Positions 22,484 through 33,942 of a stretch of 64,000 nucleotides of DNA are shown here, in pieces; the first letter of the stretch is position 1; each line of letters opens with the position of its first letter. The translations under genes and the position numbers were made by a program. The notes below the pieces were generated by a model. It saw nothing but the letters and a program-made list of their open reading frames with translations, did no database searches and was not told the DNA's origin. This stretch comes from Bordetella trematum (GTDB lineage: Bacteria; Pseudomonadota; Gammaproteobacteria; Burkholderiales; Burkholderiaceae_B), in contig NZ_FKBR01000022.1 in assembly GCF_900078335.1 (NCBI RefSeq), positions 65,786 through 129,785 on the forward strand. Reading direction: 5' to 3'.

Positions 22484-22822
22484 TCAATCACGCCGCCCGT
22501 GCCCACGGCCATGTCCACGACCGTGGTGATGGCCCTCCCGGTAATACGGCGCTTTACCCCGGCCGCCGTAATAGTGAGGCGGCGGAGGCATCACGACCAC
22601 GGGGCGCCCGTAAACCGGCGGCGCACCATAATAAGGCCTGGGCATTACATATCCCGGGGCGACATAAACTGGCGGTGGCGGCGCCACATAAACGGGAGCC
22701 GGCGCAACGATCACACCGGGTATACCGATGGACACCCCGACATCGACCCGGGCCGATGCCGGCCCGGCCAGACTCAGCGCCAGCACGCCCAGCCCCGCTG
22801 CCATCAAGCACTTTTTCATCAT
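22484..22822 (-). CDS. Secreted Pro/Tyr/Gly-rich protein
   Basis: 112 residues from the ATG at 22822 (MMKKCLMAAGLGVLALSLAG), with a Sec signal peptide cleaved after SARA-like PASA. The mature part is low-complexity: repeated PVYVAPPPPVYVAPG-type segments rich in Pro, Val and Tyr, then a His/Arg/Gly tail (GHHHGRGHGRGHGRR) that could bind metal or polyanions. Similar YXXP-rich periplasmic or surface proteins occur in Burkholderiales and are uncharacterised. It stands alone, diverging from the 66-aa gene at 23030. Confidence 0.7.
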   Translation of the reverse strand: MMKKCLMAAGLGVLALSLAGPASARVDVGVSIGIPGVIVAPAPVYVAPPPPVYVAPGYVMPRPYYGAPPVYGRPVVVMPPPPHYYGGRGKAPYYREGHHHGRGHGRGHGRRD

Positions 22823-23029
22823 GTACCTGCCTTGCCGCCGACGGCGGCCTTGAATCGGCAACAAGCTGCCGACAGGATTGTGCGCGCAAGGATGGAAAAC
22901 AGCATGAGCCGATCGTTGCAGACGCGACAAGGCGCTACACCGCCAGGGGAGACGAGGCGCTCGGCTTACATCCCTTCACCCTTGATTCAGGAATGTCCAC
23001 AATCGGTGGCTTCTGGGTATACTCATTGG

Positions 23030-23230
23030 ATGACGACGACTGCCCACAACCTCAAGCCTGGGTACTACTGGTACACCATGGACAAAGATCCCTTGGCCAT
23101 CATTCACATCCATGAAGACGGCGGCGCTACTCTCATGGGTACGGATTTTCGTATGGCCCCGGAAGGCGTGGCCAACATGATCCAGCAAGGCGAGAGCTTC
23201 TTCTGGATCGAACCGCCCGCCAAGGCCTGA
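23030..23230 (+). CDS. Small soluble protein of unknown function (66 aa)
   Basis: 66 residues: MTTTAHNLKPGYYWYTMDKD at the N-terminus, a central IIHIHEDGG, and an FFWIEPP end. The aromatic N-terminus and single His-x-His give the look of a compact beta-sheet domain. I do not recognise a family. It is convergent with the diguanylate cyclase gene, 15 bases apart. The start is the first ATG that keeps the conserved-looking part. A longer frame upstream is GC-driven. Confidence 0.6.
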   Translation: MTTTAHNLKPGYYWYTMDKDPLAIIHIHEDGGATLMGTDFRMAPEGVANMIQQGESFFWIEPPAKA

Positions 23231-23245
23231 AGGCCGGCCCTGCCC

Positions 23246-23890
23246 TCAGGCAGGCACCTGCATGGCATCGAGCAAGGTGATGCCGCCCTTGCCCGCCTGC
23301 TTGGCGTTATACAGGGCGTAATCGGCGCAGCCGTAGGCGCGCTGCCAATCCAGCTGTTCACCGGGCGGCAGCCAGACCAGCCCGAAAGTGGCGCTGACCG
23401 CCAGGCGGCCATGCAGGCTTTCAACATGGCCCAGGCCCCTGATGGCGGCCAGCAGCACTTCGGCCTGCTGCAACGCCTTTTGCGGTGAGCTGGCCGAATA
23501 GATCGCGGCGAACTCATCTCCGCCCAGGCGGCAGAGGCAATCTCCCGCACGGCGCAGCTGGCGCTTGACCGCCGAGGCCACGGCCTGCAGGAGGCGGTCC
23601 CCCGCGGCATGGCCCAGCCGATCATTGACCGACTTGAAATTATCCAGATCGAAAATGCACAGGGCGATCCCCATCTCGCGCTGGGGCAGCGTCATGGCAT
23701 CGTGCAGGCGGCTGGAAAAATAGCGCCGGTTGAACACCCCCGTCAGCTCGTCAGTGACCGCCAGCCGGCGCAACAGACGGTTTTCGGCGCGCAGATCACG
23801 CACCTGCCTGCGCAACGCATGGGCAGAACCACGAGTGCGCTGGGGGATTCGGTGCATGGAAACGCAGGGACTTTTCAGGCTAAGACTCAT
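23246..23890 (-). CDS. Soluble GGDEF diguanylate cyclase
   Basis: About 214 residues making cyclic di-GMP from two GTP. The canonical active-site motif GGDEF is present in CRLGGDEFAA, and the inhibitory I-site RxxD (RAGD) lies exactly five residues before it, so product feedback is expected. Family landmarks DELTGVFNRRYF and FDLDNFKSVNDRLGH are intact. Only a short basic helical segment precedes the catalytic domain; no PAS, GAF or membrane sensor is visible. The start is uncertain: 23890 is chosen, 23857 is possible, and no clear ribosome-binding site exists. Confidence 0.85.
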   Translation of the reverse strand: MSLSLKSPCVSMHRIPQRTRGSAHALRRQVRDLRAENRLLRRLAVTDELTGVFNRRYFSSRLHDAMTLPQREMGIALCIFDLDNFKSVNDRLGHAAGDRLLQAVASAVKRQLRRAGDCLCRLGGDEFAAIYSASSPQKALQQAEVLLAAIRGLGHVESLHGRLAVSATFGLVWLPPGEQLDWQRAYGCADYALYNAKQAGKGGITLLDAMQVPA

Positions 23891-24415
23891 CAAGGCAACA
23901 TCTGATCGCGGGCAGCCTGTTTTCAGGCCAGGGCACATCTCTGCCAACCGGATAGGTCGGGGTCGGCCCGGCGCATTCTTCCGCATGCAGCGCCGTGCCT
24001 TGAGGCTACGACGTTTCCATATGTTTCTCCATCTTTTCCATGTCAATGATTGTCAATTCCGGAGAAACTGCTGCTAAATCCAGTGCAAAGGACCGCTGGA
24101 CGCCGATCCGGCGCGCTGCGTGCCAGACCCGCGCAGCCTCGCTTGTAAGCAGCTGTGTTTTCGATTCGATACACAAATACCGGAAACCCGGCAGCGCGCG
24201 GAGCACGAAAAAACCACCGCTCGCGATCGGGCGGGACAGATCAGGCGCCGGCCCAGGCAGCGCGATCGACGGCAGAGCCGGCGGGCCGCAGCGATACGGC
24301 CGTGGCCGCTTTCCGCGATTGTCATGGCTTTGCGCTTGCGCAAGCAGGATGATCCTGCGATGGTCTAGCGTGGTGCCACAATGGATATTCAAATCAGCTA
24401 CAGGATAAGACGTTC
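23891..24415. other. Intergenic region between GGDEF gene and ppk2
   Basis: About 520 bases without a convincing gene. Frames on both strands are short and lack motifs. A 12-codon ORF (24381-24419) ends in ATGA overlapping the ppk2 start and might couple translation, but it has no ribosome-binding site. An AGGATAAG 5-12 bases before the ppk2 ATG is the likely ppk2 ribosome-binding site. Confidence 0.45.
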
Positions 24416-25495
24416 ATGACTGACAAGCCGCAGCTTCCCTCCTCTCTCCCACACGCCGATGAGCGCTGCGCAGACACCCCGGCGCTCACCCCCGAACTGG
24501 AGCAGGCCGAAGCCCGCGTGGAAGCCGCCCGCATGCAAGCCGTCTCGGTGCTGGCCGATGTGGCCGTGCGCTATGGCAATGACGCCAACGGCGAGGCCAA
24601 GACCGTCCTGCGCTCGGTCATCGAGGCGCTCTCGCCCGATGACGCCCGCGCGGTGCATCGCGCCCTGCTGCATGCCGGCGCCGGCCAAAGCAGCCTGCAA
24701 CAGCGCAATCCCGACCTGGAATTGGCGGGCGACTGGCGCGATGGCGGCTACCCCTATCAGCACCGCATGCTGCGGCGCAACTATGAACGCCAGAAATACC
24801 GCCTGCAGGTGGAACTCTTGAAGCTGCAGGCCTGGGTCAAAGCGACCGGCCAGCGCGTGGTCATTCTGTTCGAAGGGCGCGATGCCGCCGGCAAGGGCGG
24901 CGCCATCAAACGCATGATGGAACATCTCAACCCGCGTGGCGCGCGAGTGGTCGCACTGGAAAAACCCTCTGACACCGAGCGCGGCCAATGGTATTTCCAG
25001 CGTTATGTGCAGCACCTGCCGACCGCAGGCGAAATCGTGCTGTTCGATCGCTCCTGGTACAACCGCGCCGGGGTCGAGAAAGTCATGGGTTTCTGCAGCG
25101 AGCACGAATACCAGGAGTTTCTGCGCCAGGTGCCGGACTTTGAACGCCACCTGGTCAGCAGCGGCATCCACCTGGTCAAGTTCTGGTTCTCGGTCAGCCA
25201 GGAAGAGCAGCGACGCCGTTTTCGCGAACGCAAGGTGCATCCGCTCAAGCAATGGAAGCTCAGCCCGGTGGACCTGGCCTCCCTGGACAAATGGGACGAC
25301 TACACGCGCGCCAAGGAGGATATGTTCGCCCACACTGACACGGCCGACGCCCCCTGGATTGTCGTCAAGTCCGACTGTAAGAAGCGCGCCCGCCTGAATG
25401 CCATGCGCTATGTCCTGAACCGCCTGCCCTACGAGGGCCGCAGCAACGAGGCCTATATGGCGACCGACCCGCTGATCGTCGGCCGGGCGCTGTAG
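24416..25495 (+). CDS. ppk2: Polyphosphate kinase 2 (PPK2 family)
   Basis: A nucleotide kinase that uses inorganic polyphosphate to phosphorylate (d)NDP or NMP. The 359 residues have an N-terminal helical extension of about 110 residues, then the PPK2 core: Walker A-like FEGRDAAGKGGAIKR, Walker B block FDRSWYNRAGVEKVMG, and lid module RFRERKVHPLKQWKLSPVD. The order resembles class I PPK2, which prefers nucleoside diphosphates; the class call is an inference from the core sequence. It is followed 74 bases later by a LysR gene on the same strand. Confidence 0.93.
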   Translation: MTDKPQLPSSLPHADERCADTPALTPELEQAEARVEAARMQAVSVLADVAVRYGNDANGEAKTVLRSVIEALSPDDARAVHRALLHAGAGQSSLQQRNPDLELAGDWRDGGYPYQHRMLRRNYERQKYRLQVELLKLQAWVKATGQRVVILFEGRDAAGKGGAIKRMMEHLNPRGARVVALEKPSDTERGQWYFQRYVQHLPTAGEIVLFDRSWYNRAGVEKVMGFCSEHEYQEFLRQVPDFERHLVSSGIHLVKFWFSVSQEEQRRRFRERKVHPLKQWKLSPVDLASLDKWDDYTRAKEDMFAHTDTADAPWIVVKSDCKKRARLNAMRYVLNRLPYEGRSNEAYMATDPLIVGRAL

Positions 25496-25568
25496 GACCG
25501 GCCACAGACGGGCCGCTCGGGGCGGGTTACGGGGTACATTCCAGCCAGACCCGTTATACCGCCCCCCC

Positions 25569-26459
25569 ATGAACGCTCAGCCTGTCCGCGACATCGATCC
25601 GCTTTCCATCCGCCTTTTCCTTGCCGCCCTCGAAGAAGGGAGCCTGGCCAAGGCCGCCGCCCGGCTGTGCCTGGTGCCATCGGCAGTCAGCAAGCGCATG
25701 AGTGAAATGGAGGAGGCCTTCGGCGTGCCGCTGCTGGAGCGCGGCGCCTGGGGAGCGCGGCCCACGCCGGCAGGCCAGGTACTGGCCAGCCACGCCCGCC
25801 AGCTGCTGTACGACATGACCCGCATGCACAAGGAGATGGCGGGTTTCGCCAATGGCATGCGTGGGCGCATCCGCCTGGCGGTCAGCGTGGCCGCCCTATC
25901 GGGTGAGTTGCCGGCAGAAATCCAGGCATTCCGTCGCGACTATCCCCAGATCGAGATCTCGCTCGAAGAGGACACCACGGAAGCCGTCTTTCGGGCGGTA
26001 CTCCAGGGCCAGGCCGATCTGGGCATCGGGTCGGATTTCGGACATAGCGGATTACAGGTCTTTCCTTACGGCGCCTGCCAGCTGGCGGCCGCCTTGCCGC
26101 CGCAACATCTGCTGGCCGAACGCTCGTCGCTCAACTATGCCCAGCTGCTGCCCTATGAGCAGATAGAACTGAACCGCCCCAATGGCATCAGCGCGCTGTT
26201 CGAACGCGCTGCTGCACGGGCCCGGCTGCCACGCCGCATCAGTGCGCGCGTGAGCTCGCATGAAACGATCTGCACTCTGGTGGCCCGAGGCATGGGGGTG
26301 GCCGTGGTGCCGTGGTTTCTCAGGCAGCGGCATCCGGATGTCTGCTTCATCCCGCTGACCGGTCGCTGGGCGCGTACCCGCATCTGCATCGCCGTGCGCG
26401 AAGCCGACGCCTGCCCGCCCGCCTTGCGTGCCCTGCTGAATCATCTCGGCGGGCGCTGA
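25569..26459 (+). CDS. LysR-family transcriptional regulator
   Basis: A 296-residue LTTR with an N-terminal winged helix-turn-helix (LFLAALEEGSLAKAAARLCL, then PSAVSKRMSEME) and a C-terminal periplasmic-binding-like effector domain. No diverging target gene lies upstream, since ppk2 runs in the same direction, so the regulon is unclear. It converges on lolA, leaving 44 bases between the stops. Confidence 0.9.
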   Translation: MNAQPVRDIDPLSIRLFLAALEEGSLAKAAARLCLVPSAVSKRMSEMEEAFGVPLLERGAWGARPTPAGQVLASHARQLLYDMTRMHKEMAGFANGMRGRIRLAVSVAALSGELPAEIQAFRRDYPQIEISLEEDTTEAVFRAVLQGQADLGIGSDFGHSGLQVFPYGACQLAAALPPQHLLAERSSLNYAQLLPYEQIELNRPNGISALFERAAARARLPRRISARVSSHETICTLVARGMGVAVVPWFLRQRHPDVCFIPLTGRWARTRICIAVREADACPPALRALLNHLGGR

Positions 26460-26503
26460 AACGCCCCCGGCGGCACCCGCAGGGCTGCCGCCGACCGACT
26501 GCC

Positions 26504-27133
26504 TTACATGCGCACCACATCCACCCCGGCGGGCGGCTGGAACTGGAACTGCCCCTCGGGCAGCTTGGGATTGGCCTGGATATCGGAAAGCTCGACGCGT
26601 GTCACCTGCCCGAAGGCATCCAGCAGTTCGATGCGCGCCGGCTCATCGCCGCGCATGCCGATATCGACCTGGGAAAAGCCGGCGTCGGCATTGCGCGGCA
26701 CGGCTCGCAGCCATTGCAGGCCGTCGGCATCCGGCAACACCGACACCTTGAACGAGGCTTCCAGGTCGCCCGCGCCGAACAGGATGGCTGCCGGCGAAGT
26801 GCCGATGGCCTGATCGACGTTGCGCACCGTCACCTGGGCCAGATCCGGATCGTACTGAAAGACCTGACGACCGTCGGCGATGATCAGCTGCTCGTAGGGA
26901 CGCACGATCATCCACTTGAATTTGCCTGGACGCTGGAAGGCAAAGGTGCCCAACTGGGCCGGCTGGGTCCGCCCCTGCGGCCCGACCGTCGACTGCGAGA
27001 ACTGGCCGGTGGCGCTTTGCACCTTGGCGACAAACGCCTTCAGCTGGGCCTGCGCATCTGCGGCCAGCGCCAGCGCGGGCGCCACCGTCAGCAGCGCCAA
27101 GGCAGCCAGGCGGGACAGGGTTCGGGGCATCAT
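26504..27133 (-). CDS. lolA: Outer-membrane lipoprotein carrier protein
   Basis: A periplasmic chaperone that ferries lipoproteins from LolCDE to LolB. 209 residues with a signal peptide ([24 protein letters not shown]) and the LolA pattern [25 protein letters not shown], and [19 protein letters not shown]. The first ATG overlaps the ftsK stop as TGATG, with AGAGGAAG just upstream inside ftsK, so translation is coupled to ftsK. ftsK-lolA is a conserved pairing. Confidence 0.96.
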   Translation of the reverse strand: MMPRTLSRLAALALLTVAPALALAADAQAQLKAFVAKVQSATGQFSQSTVGPQGRTQPAQLGTFAFQRPGKFKWMIVRPYEQLIIADGRQVFQYDPDLAQVTVRNVDQAIGTSPAAILFGAGDLEASFKVSVLPDADGLQWLRAVPRNADAGFSQVDIGMRGDEPARIELLDAFGQVTRVELSDIQANPKLPEGQFQFQPPAGVDVVRM

Positions 27134-29508
27134 CAGTCTTCCTCTCGGGCAGCAGGCACCAGGATCTCCCGGTTGCCATTGGATTGCATCGGAGACACCA
27201 TACCAGCCTGCTCCATCTGTTCGAGTAACCGGGCGGCACGGTTGTAACCAATGCGCAAATGGCGCTGTACCAGTGAAATCGAGGCGCGGCGGTGTTTGAG
27301 CACGACTTCGCAGGCCTGGTCGTACATGGGATCGGACTCGGCATCGGCCAGCCCCGTCACAGAGCTCACGCCATCGCCGCTCTCGCCCTCGACACCGCCC
27401 TCCAGAAGACCCTCGATATAGTTGGGCTCGCCCTGGCTGCGCAGGTACTCGACGACGCGGTGCACCTCGTCGTCGTGAACGAAGGCGCCGTGCACGCGCA
27501 CCGGCAACCCGGTGCCCGGCGGCATGTAGAGCATGTCGCCCTGGCCCAGCAGCGTTTCGGCGCCCATCTGGTCGAGAATAGTGCGCGAGTCGATCTTGGA
27601 CGAGACCTGGAAAGCGATGCGGGTCGGAATGTTGGCCTTGATCAGGCCGGTGATGACATCCACGCTGGGGCGCTGGGTCGCCAGCACCAGATGGATGCCG
27701 GCCGCCCGCGCTTTCTGGGCCAGGCGGGCGATGAGTTCTTCGATCTTCTTGCCGACCACCATCATCAGATCGGCCAGCTCGTCGATCACCACCACGATAT
27801 GCGGCAGGGGCGCCAGCGGCTCCGGCGCATCCGGCGTGAGCGAGAAGGGATTGGGAATGGGCTCCTCGCGCTTGATGGCGTCGCGGATCTTGGCGTTGTA
27901 GCCGGCCAGATTGCGCACGCCCATCTTGCTCATGAGGCGATAGCGTTTTTCCATTTCGCCCACGCACCAATTCAGGGCATTGGCGGCCTGGCGCATGTCG
28001 GTCACGACCGGCGCCAGCAGATGCGGGATGCCCTCATAGACGCTCATTTCAAGCATCTTGGGGTCGATCAGGATGAGGCGGGTATGGCTGGCGTCGGCCT
28101 TGTAGAGCAAGGACAGGATCATGGCGTTGATCCCGACCGACTTGCCCGAGCCGGTGGTGCCAGCCACCAGCAGGTGGGGCATTTTGGCGAGGTCGGCCAC
28201 CACGGGATTGCCGGCGATATCCTTGCCCAGGGCCATGGTCAGTACCGAACTGCTGGCGTGATAGGTCTGGGAGCCGAGGATCTCCGAGAGCTTGACCATC
28301 TGGCGACGCGGATTGGGCAGCTCCAGGCCCATGAGGTTCTTGCCCGGAATGGTCTCGACCACGCGGATGCTGACCAGACTCAATGCCCGCGCCAGATCCT
28401 TGGCCAGATTGACGATCTGGCTGCCCTTGACGCCGGTGGCCGGCTCGATCTCGTAGCGCGTGATGACGGGGCCGGCCTGCGCGGCCACCACGGTGACCGA
28501 CACGCCGAAGTCGGCCAGTTTTTTCTCGATCAGGCGAGAGGTGAATTCGATGGTTTCGGCAGAAACGGTTTCCTGGGCGGGCGGCGGCATGTCCAGCAAG
28601 CTGACGGCCGGCAGATCGCCTTCGCCAGCCGGTGGCAGAAAGAGCGCCTGCTGCTTTTCCTTCTCGACCCGGTCCGAGCGCGGCACGACGGTGATGGCCG
28701 GCTCGATGCGCACGGGCTGCTCGTGGACCAGCTTCTCCTGTTTGGCGGCGACCTGTTCGGTGCGCTCGGTCTTGGCGACGGCACCCACGCGACGATCCTC
28801 GCGCGCGGTATAGGAATCACGCACACGGCGCGCCACGCCTTCGATCCAGCCGCCCACCCGTTCGGCCACCTGCAGCCAGGAAAACGAAAAAAACAGCGAC
28901 AGCCCGATGGCCAGCATCACCAGCAGGATGAGAGTGCTGCCGGTAAAGCCCACGCCCAGACGCAGCTGCCCGGCCAGCATCTGGCCGATGACGCCGCCAG
29001 CGCCGCTGTTGCCGTCGGTGCCGCCGGGCAGATGCATGCCCCAGCTGTACAGGCGCAAGGCTTCGAGACCCAGCGAGCCCACCAGCAACAGGGCAAAACC
29101 GATGCCTTGCTCCCAGCGCACCCGCGGCAGCATGTCGGGCGCCTTGCCATTGCCGGCTCGCAGGTGGCTCGCCAGGCGGTGATAGCCCGCACGCACGCGA
29201 TGCAGCAGCAGGATGACCCACCACCAGGCGGAGAAACCGAAAAGATAGAGCAGGATGTCGGCCAGATAGGCGCCCAGCATGCCGCCCTTGTTGTGCAGCT
29301 CGTCGCTGGCGACCGAATGCGACCAGCCCGGGTCCGCCGGGCTCCACGTGAGCAGCACCAGCGTCAGCCAGGCCGCCAGGGCGGCGAACAGGATCCAGCG
29401 GGCTTCGCGCAGCAGTCCGCCGATACGCGTCTGCAAGGGAGAAGGCCCGTTACGGGTGTTGCGCGAGGCGCGCGCGGAGACATTCGAAATGCGAGGCATG
29501 CGCCTCAT
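27133..29508 (-). CDS. ftsK: DNA translocase FtsK
   Basis: A septal DNA pump coordinating chromosome dimer resolution with division. About 791 residues. It has an N-terminal membrane domain with four hydrophobic segments (about residues 35-180), a short linker of about 100 residues, and a RecA-like motor with Walker [11 protein letters not shown] and Walker [15 protein letters not shown]. The C-terminal gamma winged helix ([21 protein letters not shown]) reads KOPS sequences. The start is either 29508 (MRRMPRIS) or 29499 (MPRIS). The short linker is that of the compact betaproteobacterial form. Divergent from trxB, with under 50 bases between. Confidence 0.96.
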   Translation of the reverse strand: MRRMPRISNVSARASRNTRNGPSPLQTRIGGLLREARWILFAALAAWLTLVLLTWSPADPGWSHSVASDELHNKGGMLGAYLADILLYLFGFSAWWWVILLLHRVRAGYHRLASHLRAGNGKAPDMLPRVRWEQGIGFALLLVGSLGLEALRLYSWGMHLPGGTDGNSGAGGVIGQMLAGQLRLGVGFTGSTLILLVMLAIGLSLFFSFSWLQVAERVGGWIEGVARRVRDSYTAREDRRVGAVAKTERTEQVAAKQEKLVHEQPVRIEPAITVVPRSDRVEKEKQQALFLPPAGEGDLPAVSLLDMPPPAQETVSAETIEFTSRLIEKKLADFGVSVTVVAAQAGPVITRYEIEPATGVKGSQIVNLAKDLARALSLVSIRVVETIPGKNLMGLELPNPRRQMVKLSEILGSQTYHASSSVLTMALGKDIAGNPVVADLAKMPHLLVAGTTGSGKSVGINAMILSLLYKADASHTRLILIDPKMLEMSVYEGIPHLLAPVVTDMRQAANALNWCVGEMEKRYRLMSKMGVRNLAGYNAKIRDAIKREEPIPNPFSLTPDAPEPLAPLPHIVVVIDELADLMMVVGKKIEELIARLAQKARAAGIHLVLATQRPSVDVITGLIKANIPTRIAFQVSSKIDSRTILDQMGAETLLGQGDMLYMPPGTGLPVRVHGAFVHDDEVHRVVEYLRSQGEPNYIEGLLEGGVEGESGDGVSSVTGLADAESDPMYDQACEVVLKHRRASISLVQRHLRIGYNRAARLLEQMEQAGMVSPMQSNGNREILVPAAREED

Positions 29509-29513
29509 TATAA

Positions 29514-31151
<1,638 letters not shown>

Positions 31152-31155
<4 letters not shown>

Positions 31156-31481
31156 AGTGGGTCTTTCTGGCGGTGGCGATTGTCGCCGAGATCATCGCCA
31201 CCAGCGCGCTGAAGGCCAGTGACGGCTTCACGCGCCTGCTGCCATCGGTGGTGACCGTGGGCGGCTACGTGATCTCGTTCTATTTCCTGTCGCTGACCCT
31301 GCGCGAACTGCCGGTCGGCATCGCCTACGCCATCTGGTCCGGCGTGGGCATCGTGGTCATTTCCCTGATCGGGCTGGTTTTCTTTCAGCAGACCCTCGAC
31401 TGGCCGGCCATCGTGGGCATCGGCCTGATCGTCTGCGGGGTGATCGTGATGAACGTGTTTTCCAGCAGCGTCGCCCACTGA
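31152..31481 (+). CDS. Small multidrug resistance (SMR) transporter, EmrE/SugE type
   Basis: 109 residues, four transmembrane helices, with the essential glutamate of helix 1 (E14 in FLAVAIVAEIIATSALK) and the conserved helix-3 block AIWSGVGIVVISLIGLVFFQQ. It works as an antiparallel dimer exchanging protons for cationic drugs or guanidinium. The helix-1 WxxxxxAxxxExxxTxxLK pattern is closer to EmrE/QacE than to Gdx. The ATG overlaps the smr stop. No guanidine riboswitch is seen, as the gene has no independent leader. Confidence 0.92.
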
Positions 31482-31496
31482 GCCAGCCCTTGCGCC

Positions 31497-33563
31497 TCAG
31501 CGCCCTTGCGGCTGGCGCAGGTAGTCCACCAGCGCCAGCGTGGCGCGATCCGGCCTGGGGGTCAGCAGGGACACCACAATGATGGTCACGAAAGCCGCCG
31601 GTGCGCCGAACACACCGGCCGCGATGGGCTGGATCCCCCACCACAGCTGCACCGGCTCGGCCTGCCCCACGCCGAAGACCCACTCCCGCAGCCACGGATG
31701 CGTATGCGCCATGTAGGCAAAGGTGGTCAGCAGGCCGGCGGCCATGCCCAGCGTGGCCCCCCATTTGTTGGCGCGCCGCCAGAAAATGCCCATCACCAGC
31801 GCCGGGAAAAACGATGAGGCGGCAAACGAGAACGCCGCCGACACCATGAAAAGAATGTCGGCCGGCTTGCGAGCGGCCAGCCAGGCCGCACCGAAGGCCA
31901 CCAGCAGCAGCAGGATTTTTGACACCATGACGCGGCGCGCCGCCGACATGCGCGGCGACACCACCCGGTACCACATGTCGTGCGAGAGCGAGTTGGACAG
32001 CGTCAGCAGCAGGCCGTCGGCCGTCGACAGGGCCGCGGCCAGGCCGCCTGCGGCCACCAGGCCCGATATCACGAAAGGCAGGCCGCCGATCTCCGGCATG
32101 GCCAGCACCACCATTTCGGCGCCAATATGGATTTCGCTGGCCTGCAGCACGCCATCATGGTTGACGTCGGCCACCTCCAGCAGGCTGCTGTCAGCCCCGC
32201 TCCAGGCATGGATCCAGGCCGGCAGATCGGAAAACCCCACGCCGACGACCTGGGCATAGATCTCATACTTCACCAGCAATGCCAGCACCGGCGCCATCAG
32301 GTAGAGCAGCAGAATGAACAGCAGCGACCAAGTCACCGAGCGGCGCGCCTCGGCGACCGAGGGTGTGGTGTACGAACGCATCAGGATATGCGGCATGCCC
32401 GCCGTTCCCAGCATCAGGCATATCGCCATGGCCAGGAAATTGATGCGCATATTGCTGCGCTCGTCTGCGTCCTCTGAGGGAAAGGGCTCGGTATGCGGCA
32501 CGGCGGGCGCCGCCCGCGCAGCATAAAGCGTCTGCGCCTTGGACCAGACCGTGCGCGCTTCTTCGATACTGGCCGGATAGGTGGCCAGTTCCCGCTCCAG
32601 CGACCGGATCTCCACCAGGGGCGCATTGGTCGCATTCATCCAGGCCAGCCGCGCCCGCAGGGCCTGCTTTTCCTCGGTCCAGGAATGCGGCAGTCCCTGG
32701 ATGCGCGCTTTCATTTCCTGCGCCCGCTCGGCCCACAACTGGCGCACCTCGATCTCGCCGGGCTCGGCCAGGACCCGGCGCTCATTGTCATTGACGGTCT
32801 GCACCAGGGCCGAGCCGGCCAGCTGCGGCAGGGGCGTACCGGTGTGCTTGACGGCCAGCCAGATGACAGGCACCAGATAGGCGATCACCAGGATGATGTA
32901 CTGCCCTACCTGGGTCCAGGTCACCGCGCGCATGCCGCCCAGGAAAGAACACACCAGCATCCCCCCCAGCGCCACGAAAATGCCCAGTTCGAAGGAGATG
33001 CCGGTCAGGCGGGTGGTGACGATGCCCACGCCATAGATCTGCGCCACCAGGTAGGTGAAGGAGCAAAGCAAAGCGCACACCACGCCCGCCATGCGCGGCA
33101 GATGCCCGCCGTAGCGCGCGCCCAGGAAATCCGGAATGGTGTACTGGCCGAACTTGCGCAGATAGGGAGCCAGCAGCAGCGCCACCAGCACGAAACCGCC
33201 GGTCCAGCCGATGATGTAGGCCAGCCCGCCATAGCCGGAAAGATACAGCGTGCCGGCCACGCCGATGAAGGAGGCGACCGACATCCAGTCCGCCGCCGTG
33301 GCCATGCCGTTGTAGAAGGCCGGCACCCGCCGGCCGGCCACGTAGTACTCGGCCTGGTCTGACGTGCGACAGACAATGCCGATGCCGGCATACAGGCTGA
33401 CGGTCACCAGCAGGAAGATGTAGCCCAGCCAATGCCGAGGCAGCCCTGCCATCTCGACGGCGGCCAGCAGGGCCACCAGCAGCATGAAGCCCACCGCATA
33501 CAGCGAGTAAATCCAGCGCAGCCGGCGGGTGAACTCATGCGGTGTCGAGCCCCAGAACGGCAT
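31497..33563 (-). CDS. Sodium:solute symporter (VC_2705/ActP-like subfamily)
   Basis: A 688-residue member of the solute:sodium symporter family. It has a LeuT-like core of about 12-13 helices with DWMSVASFIG and STADGLLLTLSNSLSHD blocks, plus a long insertion of about 130 residues in the middle (roughly 235-365) that is charged and helical. This is a feature of the subfamily that pairs with a DUF4212 subunit. Members are linked to acetate or other monocarboxylate uptake. The start overlaps the stop of the DUF4212 gene as TGATG, so the two are translated together. Confidence 0.92.
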   Translation of the reverse strand: MPFWGSTPHEFTRRLRWIYSLYAVGFMLLVALLAAVEMAGLPRHWLGYIFLLVTVSLYAGIGIVCRTSDQAEYYVAGRRVPAFYNGMATAADWMSVASFIGVAGTLYLSGYGGLAYIIGWTGGFVLVALLLAPYLRKFGQYTIPDFLGARYGGHLPRMAGVVCALLCSFTYLVAQIYGVGIVTTRLTGISFELGIFVALGGMLVCSFLGGMRAVTWTQVGQYIILVIAYLVPVIWLAVKHTGTPLPQLAGSALVQTVNDNERRVLAEPGEIEVRQLWAERAQEMKARIQGLPHSWTEEKQALRARLAWMNATNAPLVEIRSLERELATYPASIEEARTVWSKAQTLYAARAAPAVPHTEPFPSEDADERSNMRINFLAMAICLMLGTAGMPHILMRSYTTPSVAEARRSVTWSLLFILLLYLMAPVLALLVKYEIYAQVVGVGFSDLPAWIHAWSGADSSLLEVADVNHDGVLQASEIHIGAEMVVLAMPEIGGLPFVISGLVAAGGLAAALSTADGLLLTLSNSLSHDMWYRVVSPRMSAARRVMVSKILLLLVAFGAAWLAARKPADILFMVSAAFSFAASSFFPALVMGIFWRRANKWGATLGMAAGLLTTFAYMAHTHPWLREWVFGVGQAEPVQLWWGIQPIAAGVFGAPAAFVTIIVVSLLTPRPDRATLALVDYLRQPQGR

Positions 33564-33856
33564 CAGCCCTCCTGGCCCTGGCGGGCATCGGCGCGATTGG
33601 ACAGCCAGGCATAGACGCCGATGATGATCAGATAGCTCAGGGGCGCCCCGAAAGCCGCCATCCAGTAGGCGGCAGGCCAGCCGAAGATTTCATAGCGCCA
33701 GTAATCGCGCGCCAGAAACACCGGCACCACGGTCACCGCCGCCCAGATCAGCAGCAACAGGGCAATGCGGCGCACATTGGCGCGCCAATAGGGAGAACTC
33801 GGGGACGGATCAGCCCCGCGGGAGGTATTGCGTTCCGACGTCTCGGTGGGCAACAC
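33563..33856 (-). CDS. DUF4212 small membrane subunit of the symporter
   Basis: 97 residues, two hydrophobic segments (about 33-52 and 62-82), with the YWRANVRRIALLLLIWA and FGAPLSYLIIIGVYAW blocks typical of the DUF4212 partner of VC_2705-type symporters. It begins with GTG, preceded by AAAGGAG with four bases between. A stable UUCG-capped hairpin lies about 17 bases upstream of the start in the leader. It is translationally coupled to the large subunit. Confidence 0.9.
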   Translation of the reverse strand: MLPTETSERNTSRGADPSPSSPYWRANVRRIALLLLIWAAVTVVPVFLARDYWRYEIFGWPAAYWMAAFGAPLSYLIIIGVYAWLSNRADARQGQEG

Positions 33857-33872
33857 ACGGCTCCTTTAAGCG

Positions 33873-33904
33873 ACAACGGCCGGCACCGAAGTGCCAGCCG
33901 TTGT
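33873..33904 (-). promoter_or_regulatory. UUCG-capped stem-loop in the DUF4212 mRNA leader
   Basis: As RNA from the minus strand, ACAACGGCUGGCAC-UUCG-GUGCCGGCCGUUGU forms a 14-bp stem with one U-G wobble and the extra-stable C(UUCG)G loop. It ends about 17 bases before the GTG start and just before AAAGGAG. No T run follows in this direction, so it is not a terminator. It may protect the 5' end or limit ribosome access. Confidence 0.6.
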
Positions 33905-33942
33905 GCGTTTACTTTTTATTTTAGGTACTGCTTCATTTTTAT

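Noticed and set aside
24381-24419. 12-codon leader ORF overlapping the ppk2 start
   Set aside because: No ribosome-binding site and too short to support; mentioned only in the intergenic note.
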